From a bacterium (GTDB lineage: Bacteria; UBP6; UBA1177), in NCBI GenBank assembly GCA_017538365.1, contig JAFYIZ010000033.1, forward strand, positions 1 to 64,000: a DNA stretch of 64,000 nucleotides, read 5' to 3'. A model generated the notes under the pieces. It saw nothing but the letters and a program-made list of their open reading frames with translations, did not search any database and was not told the origin of the DNA. Within the stretch, counting starts at the first letter, position 1; the number at the start of each line of letters is the position of its first letter. A program made the translations under genes and the position numbers. Shown here piece after piece: positions 52,091 to 61,788 of this stretch.

Positions 52091-52432
52091 CTAAAAGGCG
52101 TGTCTGAACATGAAAAATACGGCGCCTACAAGACACAAACCGGCGAAAAGAAAATCCAGAGTCAGTTTTTCCTTCATGTAAAAAACGGAGAAAAACGCGA
52201 AAACGACCATCGTTATCACTTCCTGCATAACTTTGAGCTGACCGACGGTGTAAAATTTGTAACCCATGCGGTTTGCCGGAACCTGAATGCTGTATTCAAA
52301 AAATGCTATTCCCCAACTCATCAGGATTATCAGAAAAATCGGTTTGTCCTCGATCTTCAGATGCCAGTACCACGCAAAACACATGAAAATATTTGCAGCT
52401 GCAAGAAGGAGAATGGGATAAATTCTTTCCAT
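52091..52432 (-). CDS. DUF486 membrane protein
   Basis: This encodes 113 residues with four hydrophobic helices. ILLLAAANIFMCFAWYWHLK at the start, SWGIAFFEYSIQVPANRMGY near 39-58 and LKVMQEVITMVVFAFFSV near 66-83 are the conserved DUF486 segments, a family related to small drug/metabolite transporters. The transported compound is unknown. It lies alone between the efflux operon and the purN operon. Confidence 0.9.
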   Translation of the reverse strand: MERIYPILLLAAANIFMCFAWYWHLKIEDKPIFLIILMSWGIAFFEYSIQVPANRMGYKFYTVGQLKVMQEVITMVVFAFFSVFYMKEKLTLDFLFAGLCLVGAVFFMFRHAF

Positions 52433-52490
52433 TTTTCACCTCAAAGAAATTAAACGGCGGGATTTTAGCAGAAATTTTCCGGAAATAAAC

Positions 52491-55400
52491 TTATCTTAAG
52501 TGAAGTTTTACGAGAATGCTGTCAACGACCGCATAAACGCTGGGGACAAGGATAAGTGTGATGAGGGTCGACACGGTGAGACCGAAAACGACGGCTGTTC
52601 CCATCGGGCTGAACATCGCAGCACCTTCACCAGACATGAGCATCATCGGTACCATACCGAAAATAGTGGTCATTGCTGTCATAAGAATAGGTCTCAGACG
52701 CTTTCCGCCGGCGATGACGAGAGCATCGTGCGTCGAAAGGGAGTCACGCTCCTTGATCTGCTTCATGTAGTCGATAAGAACGATCGCGTTGTTGACGACG
52801 ATTCCGACAAGAATGATCATGCCTAAGAATGCCGGCATGGAGAGTGATTTGCCCATTATGAGAAGACCGAGAAGAACGCCCGAGATTCCGAACGGGATCG
52901 AGAAGAGGATTACGAACGGGTCGATGAAAGACTCGAACTGCGCCGCCATGACAAGGAAGACAAGGACGACACCGAGGAGAAGAAGGGCCAACAGGTCGCC
53001 TGTGGTATCCTGCTGCTGCTTCATGTTGCCGCCGTACTCGATACCGATGTCGGCCGGCATGTCTATGGTTTTGAACGCTTCCAGAACCTGCGGATAGATT
53101 TTTCCGACCGCGATATCGTCTTCAAGGTTAGCAGAAACGGTGACCATTCTTTCACGGTTGAGTCTTTTTACTACGAGCGATGTGAGGCCGTCGGTGACTT
53201 CTGCGACGTCTTTGAGTTTTACTACGGTGCCGTTCAAGGTCTTGAGCTCCATTTCCTTGAGCTGTTCGATGTTGGAGCGGTCGCCTTTCTGGTATTTGAC
53301 GACGATGTCGTACTCCTGACCGTTGTCTCTGTAGACCGAAGCGGTCTGGCCGTAGAACGAGTATCTGACAGCCATGGCGATGGAAGCCATTTTGAGCCCG
53401 ACTTTGCTTGCTCTGACACGGTCTACTTTGATCGATATCTCGGGTTTCAGAACGTCGGCGTCGTTCGTTACGTCGGTAAGACCTTTTATTTTGAGAAGTT
53501 CGCTCTGGAGTTTTGCCGCATAGAGCGAGTTTTTCTCGAAACTCTTGTTGAGAAGTTTGATGGTTATCGGTTTTTCCGACATACCCATGCCGTTTCCGCC
53601 TGTCGTGAAATCGGCTTTTTCGATGCCTGCGACCTCGGTCGTTATTCTTTTACGGATCTTTTTCGCATACTGTCTGACGGTGACTTTACGGTAGTTCGTC
53701 GAAATGAGTTTCGCACCTATCGTCGCGGTGTTGGTTCCTTCGATCTTCTGCGACATACCGCTGTTGTTCGAACCGCCGCGGACGTAAGTTCTCGTCAGGT
53801 GCTCAAGCGGGATCTCCTCACGGATGATACGCTCGATGTGCTGAGCCGCCTTCAAAGTCTCTTCGATCCTCGTTCCCTGCGGAAGCTCGATATCGATCTG
53901 AAGCGAACCCTGGTCATCCTCAGGCATGAAGTCGAGACCTACGACAGGAACAAGCATGAGTGAGCCTATGAAAAGCGATATCGCAACAACTATAGTCGTC
54001 TTTTTGTGGTTCAGGGTCTTTTCTATGACTTTCGAATAGAGATTTTCCGCAGTAGAAAGGAATTTTTCACCTGCGCGGTAAAAGAAATTCTGCTTTTTAG
54101 GCTTGTCATCAACGATGACATTTCCGTTTTCGTCTCTCGGAGCCTGTCTCAATATCTTCGAGCAGAGCATCGGAGTAAGGAGCATTGCGGAAAGAAGGGA
54201 AGCCGCAAGTGTGAGGATGATGACTCCGGCGAGCTGAGCAAAGAATATGCTGATAAGTCCGCTGACAAAGAAAAGAGGAGCGAAAATAACGATCGTGGTG
54301 AGCGTCGATGCGATGATCGCGCTTCCTACCTCTGTCGCGCCTTTGATAGCTGCATTGATCTTGTTTTCGCCTGACTCGAGATAGCGCGTGATGTTATCGA
54401 GAACAACGATCGAGTTGTCGACGACCATACCTACTGCAAGGCACAGAGACATGAGCGATACCATGTTCAGAGTGTAGCCGAAGCCGTAGAGGAACGCGAA
54501 CGCGATGATCATCGAAGCGGGTATCGAAAGGATGACGATAAGGCTCGAACGGATTCTGCGCAGAAAGAAGACAACGACTAACATGACGCAGATGATAGCG
54601 GTAAGGACTGAGTCTGAGAGGTTGCCGACCATGCTCATGATGTATTCGGAGTTGTCGCGGATGATATCGATGTGCATTCCTTTCGGAAGTCTGCCGTTCA
54701 TCTCGGAGATCCTCTTTTTGACGGCGTCAGCGATCGCGACGGTGTTTGCGCCAGACTGCTTCTGGACCATCATGAAGACCATGTATTTTCCGTTGTTGAG
54801 ACCGAACTGTCTTGTGTCGTCAGAACCCCAGAAAACACGCGCCACATCCTTGATCCTGATGATACCCATCGGAGTATTTGCGATGATCGTTTCTGCAACT
54901 TCGTCGATATCTTCGTATTCGCCGGGAACACGGAGAGTATAGTCGAAAGAACCTATCTGCATGTTTCCGCCGGGAACTGAAAGGTTTTCAGCCGCGATGA
55001 CTGAAGAAATGTCACTTACAGAAAGTCCCAGGGAAGCGAGTTTCTGTTTGTCTGCCGCGATGATTATCTGCTTTTCCATAGCGTTGAAAAGACCGACAGT
55101 ACCGACGCCGGGGATTCGTTCCAGCGGGTTCTGGATGTAGTCTTCGATCGTCTCTTTCTGGAAACGGATATCCTCTTCTTCCGAGGTTACCGCCATGAAC
55201 AAAATAGGCATCATGCTGAGGTCGATCTTGAAGATTCGCGGGTCATCAACGTTGTCGGGAAGATAACTTCTGACCATGTTGATTTTGTCTCGTATCGAGT
55301 TTGTAGCCTCGGCCAGATCGACGCCGTATTCAAATTCACAGCTTACAGTAGACAGGTTTTCCATCGACTGGCTGTGTAGGTTCTTCAAATTTTCTACCGA

Positions 55401-55616
55401 TGAAAGAGCCGATTCGAGAACTTTCGTGACCTTCTCCTCGACTTCCTCAGAACCTGCGCCTTCATAGATCGTGATGATCGAAATATACGGGATTTCGATA
55501 TCGGGCATAAGGTCAATCGGAAGATCGGTGAGAGAATAAAGACCGAAAAGGGTCATCATCAGGAATATGACCGTGACAAGTACCGGTCGTTTTACCGCAA
55601 CTTGAGGAATACTCAT
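52491..55616 (-). CDS. RND-family efflux pump permease
   Basis: This encodes 1041 residues, the usual AcrB-type length with twelve membrane helices and two large periplasmic loops. PVLVTVIFLMMTLFGLYSL begins helix 1. VVDNSIVVLDNITRY near 399-413 is the helix-4 Asp region for proton translocation, and GIVVNNAIVLIDY near 935-947 the matching second-half segment. It expels drugs, lipids or other amphiphiles using proton flow. Encoded with its adaptor 11 bases upstream, an embedded TetR regulator and a TolC-like channel. Confidence 0.93.
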   Translation of the reverse strand: MSIPQVAVKRPVLVTVIFLMMTLFGLYSLTDLPIDLMPDIEIPYISIITIYEGAGSEEVEEKVTKVLESALSSVENLKNLHSQSMENLSTVSCEFEYGVDLAEATNSIRDKINMVRSYLPDNVDDPRIFKIDLSMMPILFMAVTSEEEDIRFQKETIEDYIQNPLERIPGVGTVGLFNAMEKQIIIAADKQKLASLGLSVSDISSVIAAENLSVPGGNMQIGSFDYTLRVPGEYEDIDEVAETIIANTPMGIIRIKDVARVFWGSDDTRQFGLNNGKYMVFMMVQKQSGANTVAIADAVKKRISEMNGRLPKGMHIDIIRDNSEYIMSMVGNLSDSVLTAIICVMLVVVFFLRRIRSSLIVILSIPASMIIAFAFLYGFGYTLNMVSLMSLCLAVGMVVDNSIVVLDNITRYLESGENKINAAIKGATEVGSAIIASTLTTIVIFAPLFFVSGLISIFFAQLAGVIILTLAASLLSAMLLTPMLCSKILRQAPRDENGNVIVDDKPKKQNFFYRAGEKFLSTAENLYSKVIEKTLNHKKTTIVVAISLFIGSLMLVPVVGLDFMPEDDQGSLQIDIELPQGTRIEETLKAAQHIERIIREEIPLEHLTRTYVRGGSNNSGMSQKIEGTNTATIGAKLISTNYRKVTVRQYAKKIRKRITTEVAGIEKADFTTGGNGMGMSEKPITIKLLNKSFEKNSLYAAKLQSELLKIKGLTDVTNDADVLKPEISIKVDRVRASKVGLKMASIAMAVRYSFYGQTASVYRDNGQEYDIVVKYQKGDRSNIEQLKEMELKTLNGTVVKLKDVAEVTDGLTSLVVKRLNRERMVTVSANLEDDIAVGKIYPQVLEAFKTIDMPADIGIEYGGNMKQQQDTTGDLLALLLLGVVLVFLVMAAQFESFIDPFVILFSIPFGISGVLLGLLIMGKSLSMPAFLGMIILVGIVVNNAIVLIDYMKQIKERDSLSTHDALVIAGGKRLRPILMTAMTTIFGMVPMMLMSGEGAAMFSPMGTAVVFGLTVSTLITLILVPSVYAVVDSILVKLHLR

Positions 55617-55627
55617 ATTTTCCTCCG

Positions 55628-56770
55628 CTATTCTCTTGTTTCAACAACTGTTACAGTCTGTCCTTCCTCGAGCTGTCTGCCGCCGCCGACAACGATCTCC
55701 TCGTTTCCTTCGAGGCCGCTTTTGATGATCGAATAACCTTCGACAGATCCGCCGAGCGTGACGTTTTTCGAGAAAACTTTGTTCTCCTCGTTTTTGACAT
55801 AGACCGTTCCGACCTCGTTGTCACGGGTGAATATCGAGTTTCTCGGAACGACGAGGTGTTCTCTCTCAGGCAGTGTTATCTTTGCGCGGACCGTCATTCC
55901 GGGTTTGTAGAGATGTTCTTTGTTGTTGAAGACGAATTCGACTTTTACGCTGCTTGTCGCTGAATCGACCTTGCTGTTGATGTAGTTTACTTTCGCAGTT
56001 TCAGTCTTGTCGGGGTATGCGTCGAAAGAGATTTCCGCGGTGGAATCTTTCGTGATGCCGTATATCTCCATTTCGCTGATGTAGAGATCGACTTTGAGTT
56101 TGTCGGTCTGCACTATTTCGAACATCGGAGCAGCAGGAGCCGCCATTTCGCCGATCTCGCCTCTTTTCATCGAGATGTATCCGTCGAAAGGAGCTTTTAT
56201 CGTGGTGTATGCAAGCTGGTTGTTGTAGTTGTTGAGCGAACTTTTCGCCATTTCTACCTGCGCTTTCGCAGCTGCGAGGCCTGCTTCGGTCTGTTTGTAG
56301 CCGGATTCTACCGATTCAAAGTCGCTTTCGGAGATGGAACCCTGCTTTTTGAGTTTTTTGTAACGCTCGTAGTCGTTGCTCATCTTTTCAAAAGCAGCTT
56401 CCGCCTGCATTACACCTGCTTCTGCAGCCTGGACCTGTGCTTCAGCCGCCTTTTTGCCGACCATGTAGTCAGTCTTGTCGAGCTGCGCCAATGCCTGTCC
56501 CGCCTTTACTTTGTCGCCTTCCTGAACATGGAATTTAACGATGTTTGCCGAAACTTTCGGTGTAATAGTCGCTACCTGGAAAGCGGTCGTCGTGGACGAA
56601 CTGTCGAAAGTCTCCGCAAATTTTTTGACCTGCGGCTTCGTGATGATTACGGCCTGCGACAGTGCTTCGCCTTTATCCATTCTCGGTTTTCTTTTGCACG
56701 AAACAGAAGAAACGAGCACAAGGGTGGCAATGAGTGTCATAATGAGTGCTGACCTGAAATTGAATTTCAT
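55628..56770 (-). CDS. RND efflux periplasmic adaptor lipoprotein
   Basis: This encodes 380 residues from ATG 56770, behind GGAGGAG. A signal peptide ends VSSVSCKRK, so Cys 25 is probably lipidated. A barrel-sandwich half (ISANIVKFHVQEGDKVKAGQALAQLD) and a long helical hairpin at about 90-180 follow, then the second lipoyl half (TIKAPFDGYISMKRGEIG) and a beta barrel. It bridges the RND pump and the TolC-like channel. The TetR gene lies immediately upstream, so translation may be coupled. Confidence 0.92.
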   Translation of the reverse strand: MKFNFRSALIMTLIATLVLVSSVSCKRKPRMDKGEALSQAVIITKPQVKKFAETFDSSSTTTAFQVATITPKVSANIVKFHVQEGDKVKAGQALAQLDKTDYMVGKKAAEAQVQAAEAGVMQAEAAFEKMSNDYERYKKLKKQGSISESDFESVESGYKQTEAGLAAAKAQVEMAKSSLNNYNNQLAYTTIKAPFDGYISMKRGEIGEMAAPAAPMFEIVQTDKLKVDLYISEMEIYGITKDSTAEISFDAYPDKTETAKVNYINSKVDSATSSVKVEFVFNNKEHLYKPGMTVRAKITLPEREHLVVPRNSIFTRDNEVGTVYVKNEENKVFSKNVTLGGSVEGYSIIKSGLEGNEEIVVGGGRQLEEGQTVTVVETRE

Positions 56771-56782
56771 CTTCTCCTCCAA

Positions 56783-57463
56783 TTAGTTTTTATTTTCAAA
56801 AGTTGTTTTTATCAAAGCATCGAGACCGCTGATCACAAAAGTTGAAAAATCATCTTTCGTCAGCGACTTTAGTATTTCCTTATATTCCGCTTCCAGGCGG
56901 CTGATTTCCTGATTCGTCGATCCGAGCAGATTCCACTTGAACATATATTTCAGCGTTTCGCCGCATGAAGCGCTGAAAAAAAGTGCTATTTTTTTTGTTC
57001 TCGGATCATTTTCGCTTACTCCGGCGTATTTTGCGATCATCAGTATCACCTGGTCGAAATCAGCTTTTTTGCTCTGCACGATCTCGCTTGTTATTGCGGG
57101 AACATTGATGACATACTTCGCAAGTTCGGCAATGACATTGTCTGAAAAACTCATGAGACGGGCAAAATCCTTGTCCTGCGGCAGATCGAAAAGAAAATCA
57201 CAGTATAGTTTGATGGTCTCTTTAGGATTTTTCGCTTTTTTGATCGTCGAGTCGAGTCTTTCCAGCATCATGGCGCGGTATTTTTTGAAGCTCGCCAGCA
57301 TCAGGGTCTCTTTAGAATCAAAGTAGTAGTAAAGCGCCGATTTCGTAAGCCCCGATTTTTCGGCAACATCGTTGAGAGTCACCTTTTCGATACCGTACTG
57401 CTTGAGCAGAGAGACGAAATTCTGAATAATCATCGCCTTTTTTTCTTCGGTTGAGATCTTCAT
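56783..57463 (-). CDS. TetR-family regulator of the efflux operon
   Basis: This encodes 226 residues. The N-terminal helix-turn-helix reads VTLNDVAEKSGLTKSALYYYFDSKETLM near 24-51, the TetR consensus. The C-terminal domain is helical and variable, suited to ligand binding. It is encoded between the TolC-like and adaptor genes, 1 base after the former, so it probably controls its own operon, whose promoter lies upstream of the TolC-like gene. Confidence 0.92.
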   Translation of the reverse strand: MKISTEEKKAMIIQNFVSLLKQYGIEKVTLNDVAEKSGLTKSALYYYFDSKETLMLASFKKYRAMMLERLDSTIKKAKNPKETIKLYCDFLFDLPQDKDFARLMSFSDNVIAELAKYVINVPAITSEIVQSKKADFDQVILMIAKYAGVSENDPRTKKIALFFSASCGETLKYMFKWNLLGSTNQEISRLEAEYKEILKSLTKDDFSTFVISGLDALIKTTFENKN

Positions 57464-57464
57464 G

Positions 57465-58790
57465 CTACTCTCCTTCGGTGATTTTTCCGTATTCCGTGCC
57501 GATTGTTATCGCAAGCGTGTGGAGTGCGACTTCGTGCTCGTAAAGTGCCGTGAGAAGTCCTAATTTAGCGCTTCTCAGCGATATGGAAGCGTTGAGAAGA
57601 TCGGTTTCCGTCGTCATTTTCGCCTTGTATTTGTCTTCTTCGATACGGAGATTTTCTTCAGCCGATTCGATCTCTCTTTTTGAAATTTCTATCGCCATAG
57701 CCTTGATTTCGACATCGTTTTCAAGCTGGGTCAGCTGAAGCGAAAGCTGCTTTTTCGTAGCCGCGTTTTCGAGCTTTGTCTGAACTTTTTTATGCTTCGA
57801 CTGCTTGATATCGAAAGCGGTTTTTCCCCAGTCGAAACCTATCGACCACGAAAGCTGGCCGCCTACAAAAACTGTATCTTCAGGTTTCATTGAGCCTGCA
57901 TCCCAGTCCTTTTTGTAGCCAGCGACAAGTGCCAGAGTCGGGATGAGAGGCTGAGCAGCCATCATTTCGGAGTATTCGTAAACGCTTTCGCTTTTTTCCA
58001 GAAGTTTGTATTCAAGCCTGTTGTCAAGCATGATTTTTTCAAGTTGAGAATTATCTGCTGAAAGGTTGTTCTCGGTTACTTCTTTCTTTTTAAGTTCGAA
58101 CGAGTCAGCCGGAGCGTTTATGAGGATCCCGATATTCTTCTTTATGAGGTTGGTGTTTCCGATGACTGTCTGGATCTGCTGCTCGAGGCGCGTCATTTCG
58201 ATCTCGATCTTGAGTACCGAACGCTTGTCGACAACGCCCGCATCGTAGAAGTTTTTCGCCTGTTCGTAATATTTCTGAAGCTGTTCCTTTGTCTCGTTGA
58301 GGATCTCCATGCTTTCGTTAAGCAGCTGGTAGTTGTAGAAAAGGTTCATAACTTCGAGCTTGAGCTGATCTTCAGAAAGTTCGCGCTGGAGTCTCGCGAT
58401 ATCTTCAGCTGTTTCCAGACTTTTATAGCCGTAAGATACGCTCCAGAGCGGAGTTATCGGCTGAACAACGGTGATTCCGAGAGTTCTGGTTTTTTCAGGA
58501 AACGGCACCGTTACAGGCTGAAATGTCGTCATATCGACACTTGAATAACCTTCCGGATTGTATTTCGGCATCCAGGTAAGAGCCACATCAAGAGTCGCTG
58601 TCGGCAGGAATGAGAAAACCATTCCGTTTTTTCCGCTTTTAGCAGCCTCTTCGCTTTCCTGCATAGCCTTTATCTTTTCACTTTCCTTCAGCGAGCGTTC
58701 GATGCACTCTTCAAGCGAAAATGTTTCGGCAGCCGCGGAAAAACAAGCGAACATAACCAAAATCGCCGCTGCAAAACTTTTAAATCTCAT
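57465..58790 (-). CDS. TolC-like outer membrane efflux protein
   Basis: This encodes 441 residues from ATG 58790, behind AGGAGGG. A signal peptide (cleavage after ACFSAAA) is followed by FSLEECIERSLKESEKIKAMQESEEAAKSG, the typical N-terminus of the outer membrane efflux family. Two long coiled segments, each with repeats of the helical barrel, and two beta hairpin regions are visible. It is probably the trimeric outer membrane channel for the RND pump. It is the first gene of the operon tolC-tetR-adaptor-RND. Confidence 0.9.
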   Translation of the reverse strand: MRFKSFAAAILVMFACFSAAAETFSLEECIERSLKESEKIKAMQESEEAAKSGKNGMVFSFLPTATLDVALTWMPKYNPEGYSSVDMTTFQPVTVPFPEKTRTLGITVVQPITPLWSVSYGYKSLETAEDIARLQRELSEDQLKLEVMNLFYNYQLLNESMEILNETKEQLQKYYEQAKNFYDAGVVDKRSVLKIEIEMTRLEQQIQTVIGNTNLIKKNIGILINAPADSFELKKKEVTENNLSADNSQLEKIMLDNRLEYKLLEKSESVYEYSEMMAAQPLIPTLALVAGYKKDWDAGSMKPEDTVFVGGQLSWSIGFDWGKTAFDIKQSKHKKVQTKLENAATKKQLSLQLTQLENDVEIKAMAIEISKREIESAEENLRIEEDKYKAKMTTETDLLNASISLRSAKLGLLTALYEHEVALHTLAITIGTEYGKITEGE

Positions 58791-58850
58791 GTTCCCTCCT
58801 TGAATTTTTGAACATTTGAGCAAAAAAGACAAAAAACAAAAAACTTGAGA

Positions 58851-58878
58851 TTTGTAGCCAAAATCGCTGCTGTGTCAA
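58851..58878 (-). promoter_or_regulatory. Promoter of the efflux operon
   Basis: On the minus strand TTGACA (58878-58873), 16-bp spacer and TACAAA (58856-58851), followed by TCTCAAG and two T-tracts. No clear TetR palindrome is evident to me around it. Confidence 0.65.
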
Positions 58879-58912
58879 GAGTTAAATCATGAAAAAATGT
58901 AACTTGGTGATA

Positions 58913-59614
58913 TTATTCTGAAATTTTTGACAAGGGCGAGTTTTCTTCCTCGAAATTCCATGTGGAAGACAAGTCGTTGTTTTCACTGACTATTGTCATT
59001 TCTATGCGTGAAAATCCGTCAAAACTGCCGTTTATTACAGCCGAGCCTACGAGCGTAGAGTGGGTGTCGCCGATGCTTCCGCTGCATCCGAAATCGATTT
59101 TGTTTTCCTTCTCTTTCATCGAAACGGAATAAGAGCATAAAAAGTTTTGCCCGCATGAAAAGAGATCCCAGCTCTGTCCGTCGAAAAGCGGTGTGCGCGG
59201 CATAAAATAGATGAAATTGCGAAGAGCTGTCGGGTAGTGCGGAACGAAATCTTCGGGACAGTAGGAAGAGGAAATATCGAGTTTCTGCGAATAGGTACTG
59301 CCTTTTATCAAAGGTTTGAGAACAGGATCAAAATCGCCTTCGGTTTTTCCTTCGAGAGTGAGGATGTTGTTTGAAAAAGTCCTTTTTTCGTGAGCCGTGT
59401 AGCGGTTTTCAAGAGTCGAAACTTTTCCTGATTTATAGGTTATTTTACCGGTTTCTTTGATCTTTTTGTCAAGAACAGCTTCAGGTTTGAATTCAAAAGC
59501 CGTTTTCGGTGAAAAACCGCCGCGATAAATATAAACAGCCGCAATTATTGCGAAAACCAGGATAAGTCTTTTTGACAGTCTTTTGATGAAGCTGTTATTG
59601 TTTTCAGGATTCAT
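58913..59614 (-). CDS. Membrane-anchored protein of unknown function
   Basis: This encodes about 233 residues from ATG 59614; ATG 59623 and 59638, further inside dnaB, are alternatives. One membrane helix (about 18-33) is followed by a soluble, probably periplasmic, beta-rich domain with four cysteines (YCPEDF, FSCGQNFLC, DFGCSG). FIYFMPRTPLFDGQSWDLFS near 130 resembles a DUF3108-like segment, without certainty. It overlaps the end of dnaB and is presumably cotranscribed with it. Function unknown. Confidence 0.6.
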   Translation of the reverse strand: MNPENNNSFIKRLSKRLILVFAIIAAVYIYRGGFSPKTAFEFKPEAVLDKKIKETGKITYKSGKVSTLENRYTAHEKRTFSNNILTLEGKTEGDFDPVLKPLIKGSTYSQKLDISSSYCPEDFVPHYPTALRNFIYFMPRTPLFDGQSWDLFSCGQNFLCSYSVSMKEKENKIDFGCSGSIGDTHSTLVGSAVINGSFDGFSRIEMTIVSENNDLSSTWNFEEENSPLSKISE

Positions 59615-61019
59615 TTGCCTGCTCATAGCTGTCTGCAACAGGATCGAGCTGGAGGAATTTCATGTAGTGCGGAACGAAGCGGAATTTGATGCTTCCGGTT
59701 GGTCCGTGCCTGTTTTTTTCAACGAAAATTTCGGCTTCGTTGTTTTTGTCTTCCTCTTTTTTCTTGTAGGCGTCTTCCCTGTGGATGAACATGACCATAT
59801 CGGCGTCCTGCTCGATTGAACCGGAGTCTTTGAGGTCGCTCAGCATCGGTTTGTTGCTGCTGAATTCCACTTTTCCGCCGCGGCGCTCCTCGATTTTCCG
59901 GTTGAGCTGCGCCATAGCGATTATCGGAATGCCGAGATCCTTTGCCAGTTTCTTGATGTTTTTCGAGTTGTATTCGACCTGACGGACTTTATCCTCTTTA
60001 AAAACATTGGAATCCATGAGCTGGAGATAGTCGATGAATATGCAGTCGAGTTTGTTCGGCCCCTGCCTCTTCGAATTCGGAGTTTTGCGGAGTTCCGCAT
60101 CGAGTTTTTTCGCTTTCGAGCGGAGTTCCGGAATAGTCAGAGATGAAGATTCATCAATGAAAATAGGAAGTTCTGCAACCGCATCGAAATTTCCCCACAG
60201 TCTGTTCGTTTCATCAGGATCGAACTTCGCGTTGAGGAGACTCTTTGAATTTATGCTGCATTCGATGCTGACGAATCTGTTCAGAATCTGCTGTGCCGGC
60301 ATTTCGAGCGAAAAGAAAAGGACGTTGAGTCCCTGTTTCGCTATAGCAAGCGCCATATTTATCGCAAAACCTGTTTTTCCCATGCCGGGACGGCCCGCAA
60401 CGATAACCATATCGCCCGGTTTGAGACCGCTGCACATTGCGTCAAGCCTCGGATAACCCGATGAAATTCCGAGAAGCGAAGCGCCTTTGTTTGCCTGCTC
60501 CTGAATTCTTTCGAGCAGTTCGCCCATAAGAGTTTTGAACGGTACAACCGAGTTAGTATGTCTGCGGTTGCCGAGTGCGATAAGCTCGTTAGTCGTCTGG
60601 TCGGAAAGCTCGTCGAATTCGGTTTTCTGGCCGTACGAAATGTCTATCGCGTTCGAGCAGATACCTATCAGCGAGCGGTGAAGCGACTTTTCCAGAATTA
60701 TCGAGCAGTACTGCTGAAGCGTTTCTTCAGAATATATCGGTGCGTTTTTCGCAAGATCGAAGACGAAAGAGGCTTCCGGCGGATTCGGTATTTTTGCAAA
60801 TTCGTCGATGACCGTGAGTGCGTCGGGAGTTCTCTGCGATTCGAAGATGACCTTGATTGTACGGAATACCGCAGCGTGGCGTTCCTGCGAGAAATCTTCC
60901 GGCAGCAGACCGAAACCTTCGATGTCGCCGTAAAGCTTGCCGTCGTTTAGGAGACATCCTAAAAGGGCGGCTTCTACGTCGACATTTGCAGGGAGCATTC
61001 TGAGGGATGTGTCTTCCAT
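59604..61019 (-). CDS. dnaB: Replicative DNA helicase
   Basis: This encodes 471 residues. The N-terminal domain (MLPANVDVEAALLGCLLNDG, residues 8-27) binds primase. The RecA-like core has Walker A VAGRPGMGKTGFAINMA near 203-219, Walker B IFIDYLQLMD, and FSNNKPMLSDLKDSGSIEQDADMV-like loops. It forms a hexameric ring at the fork. It follows rplI, as in many bacteria. No intein or unusual insert is present. Confidence 0.95.
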   Translation of the reverse strand: MEDTSLRMLPANVDVEAALLGCLLNDGKLYGDIEGFGLLPEDFSQERHAAVFRTIKVIFESQRTPDALTVIDEFAKIPNPPEASFVFDLAKNAPIYSEETLQQYCSIILEKSLHRSLIGICSNAIDISYGQKTEFDELSDQTTNELIALGNRRHTNSVVPFKTLMGELLERIQEQANKGASLLGISSGYPRLDAMCSGLKPGDMVIVAGRPGMGKTGFAINMALAIAKQGLNVLFFSLEMPAQQILNRFVSIECSINSKSLLNAKFDPDETNRLWGNFDAVAELPIFIDESSSLTIPELRSKAKKLDAELRKTPNSKRQGPNKLDCIFIDYLQLMDSNVFKEDKVRQVEYNSKNIKKLAKDLGIPIIAMAQLNRKIEERRGGKVEFSSNKPMLSDLKDSGSIEQDADMVMFIHREDAYKKKEEDKNNEAEIFVEKNRHGPTGSIKFRFVPHYMKFLQLDPVADSYEQANES

Positions 61020-61062
61020 GAAGAATCCTTATGTTTTAAAGAAAAATTGTTCTAACAGATAA

Positions 61063-61539
61063 TTATTCAGCAGCCTGAACCGGAGCTTCCTCGCTGTCTT
61101 CAGAAACTACGAAAAGTTTGAAAACGCCGCGGACTTCTCTGAAAAGTTTGACTTCGACTTCGTAAACACCGCTTTTTTTGATATTCGAGTCAATGATGAG
61201 GTCTCTGTGGTCGATCTCAAATCCTTTTTCTTTGAGTGCGTCGCCGATCTCTCTGCTTGTTACGCTGCCGAAAAGTTTTCCTTCGTCGCCGACTTTCTTG
61301 CTGATTTTGATTTCGCATGCAGCAAGTCTGGAAGCGAGGTCATTAGCTTTTGCAAGCTCGGAATTGATCTTCTTTTCGATCATTCTTTTGTTGAACTCAA
61401 GCTGTTTTACGCTTTTTTCGTTTGCAACAAGTGCAAATCCCTGCGGAATGAGGTAGTTGCGTGCGTAGCCGTCTTTTACTTTTACGACTTCGCCTGCTTT
61501 GCCGAGTTTTTCAACGTCTTTTGCAAGTATAACGTTCAT
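61063..61539 (-). CDS. rplI: Ribosomal protein L9
   Basis: This encodes 158 residues. MNVILAKDVEKLGKAGEVVKVKDGYARNYLIPQGFA is the classic L9 N-terminus, followed by a long connecting helix and the C-terminal domain (LFGSVTSREIGDALKEKGF). It binds domain V of 23S rRNA. The length is slightly above the usual 148, due to an acidic tail. Encoded in the S6-S18-L9 operon. Confidence 0.96.
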   Translation of the reverse strand: MNVILAKDVEKLGKAGEVVKVKDGYARNYLIPQGFALVANEKSVKQLEFNKRMIEKKINSELAKANDLASRLAACEIKISKKVGDEGKLFGSVTSREIGDALKEKGFEIDHRDLIIDSNIKKSGVYEVEVKLFREVRGVFKLFVVSEDSEEAPVQAAE

Positions 61540-61548
61540 TTTACCCTC

Positions 61549-61773
61549 CTATCTTCCGGTTACGGTGTAGGGAAGGAGCGCGATCGATCTTGCTCTTTTG
61601 ATCTCTCTCGAAAGCTCTCTCTGGTGTTTTGCGCATACGCCGCTGATTCTTCTCGGGATTATTTTTCCTCTTTCGGTGATGTAGTTGAGAAGAAGGTCTA
61701 CATTTTTGTAATCCGGTTCAACTTCGGTGTGAAGGCAGAAACGGCAGACTTTTCTTTTTTTGTATGAAGCCAT
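61549..61773 (-). CDS. rpsR: Ribosomal protein S18
   Basis: This encodes 74 residues, the expected size. [21 protein letters not shown] and the core [39 protein letters not shown] are strongly conserved. CxxC and further Cys and His suggest a zinc-binding form. It binds the small subunit next to S6, encoded upstream. AAGGAGAGAACC precedes the ATG. Confidence 0.96.
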   Translation of the reverse strand: MASYKKRKVCRFCLHTEVEPDYKNVDLLLNYITERGKIIPRRISGVCAKHQRELSREIKRARSIALLPYTVTGR

Positions 61774-61788
61774 GGTTCTCTCCTTAAA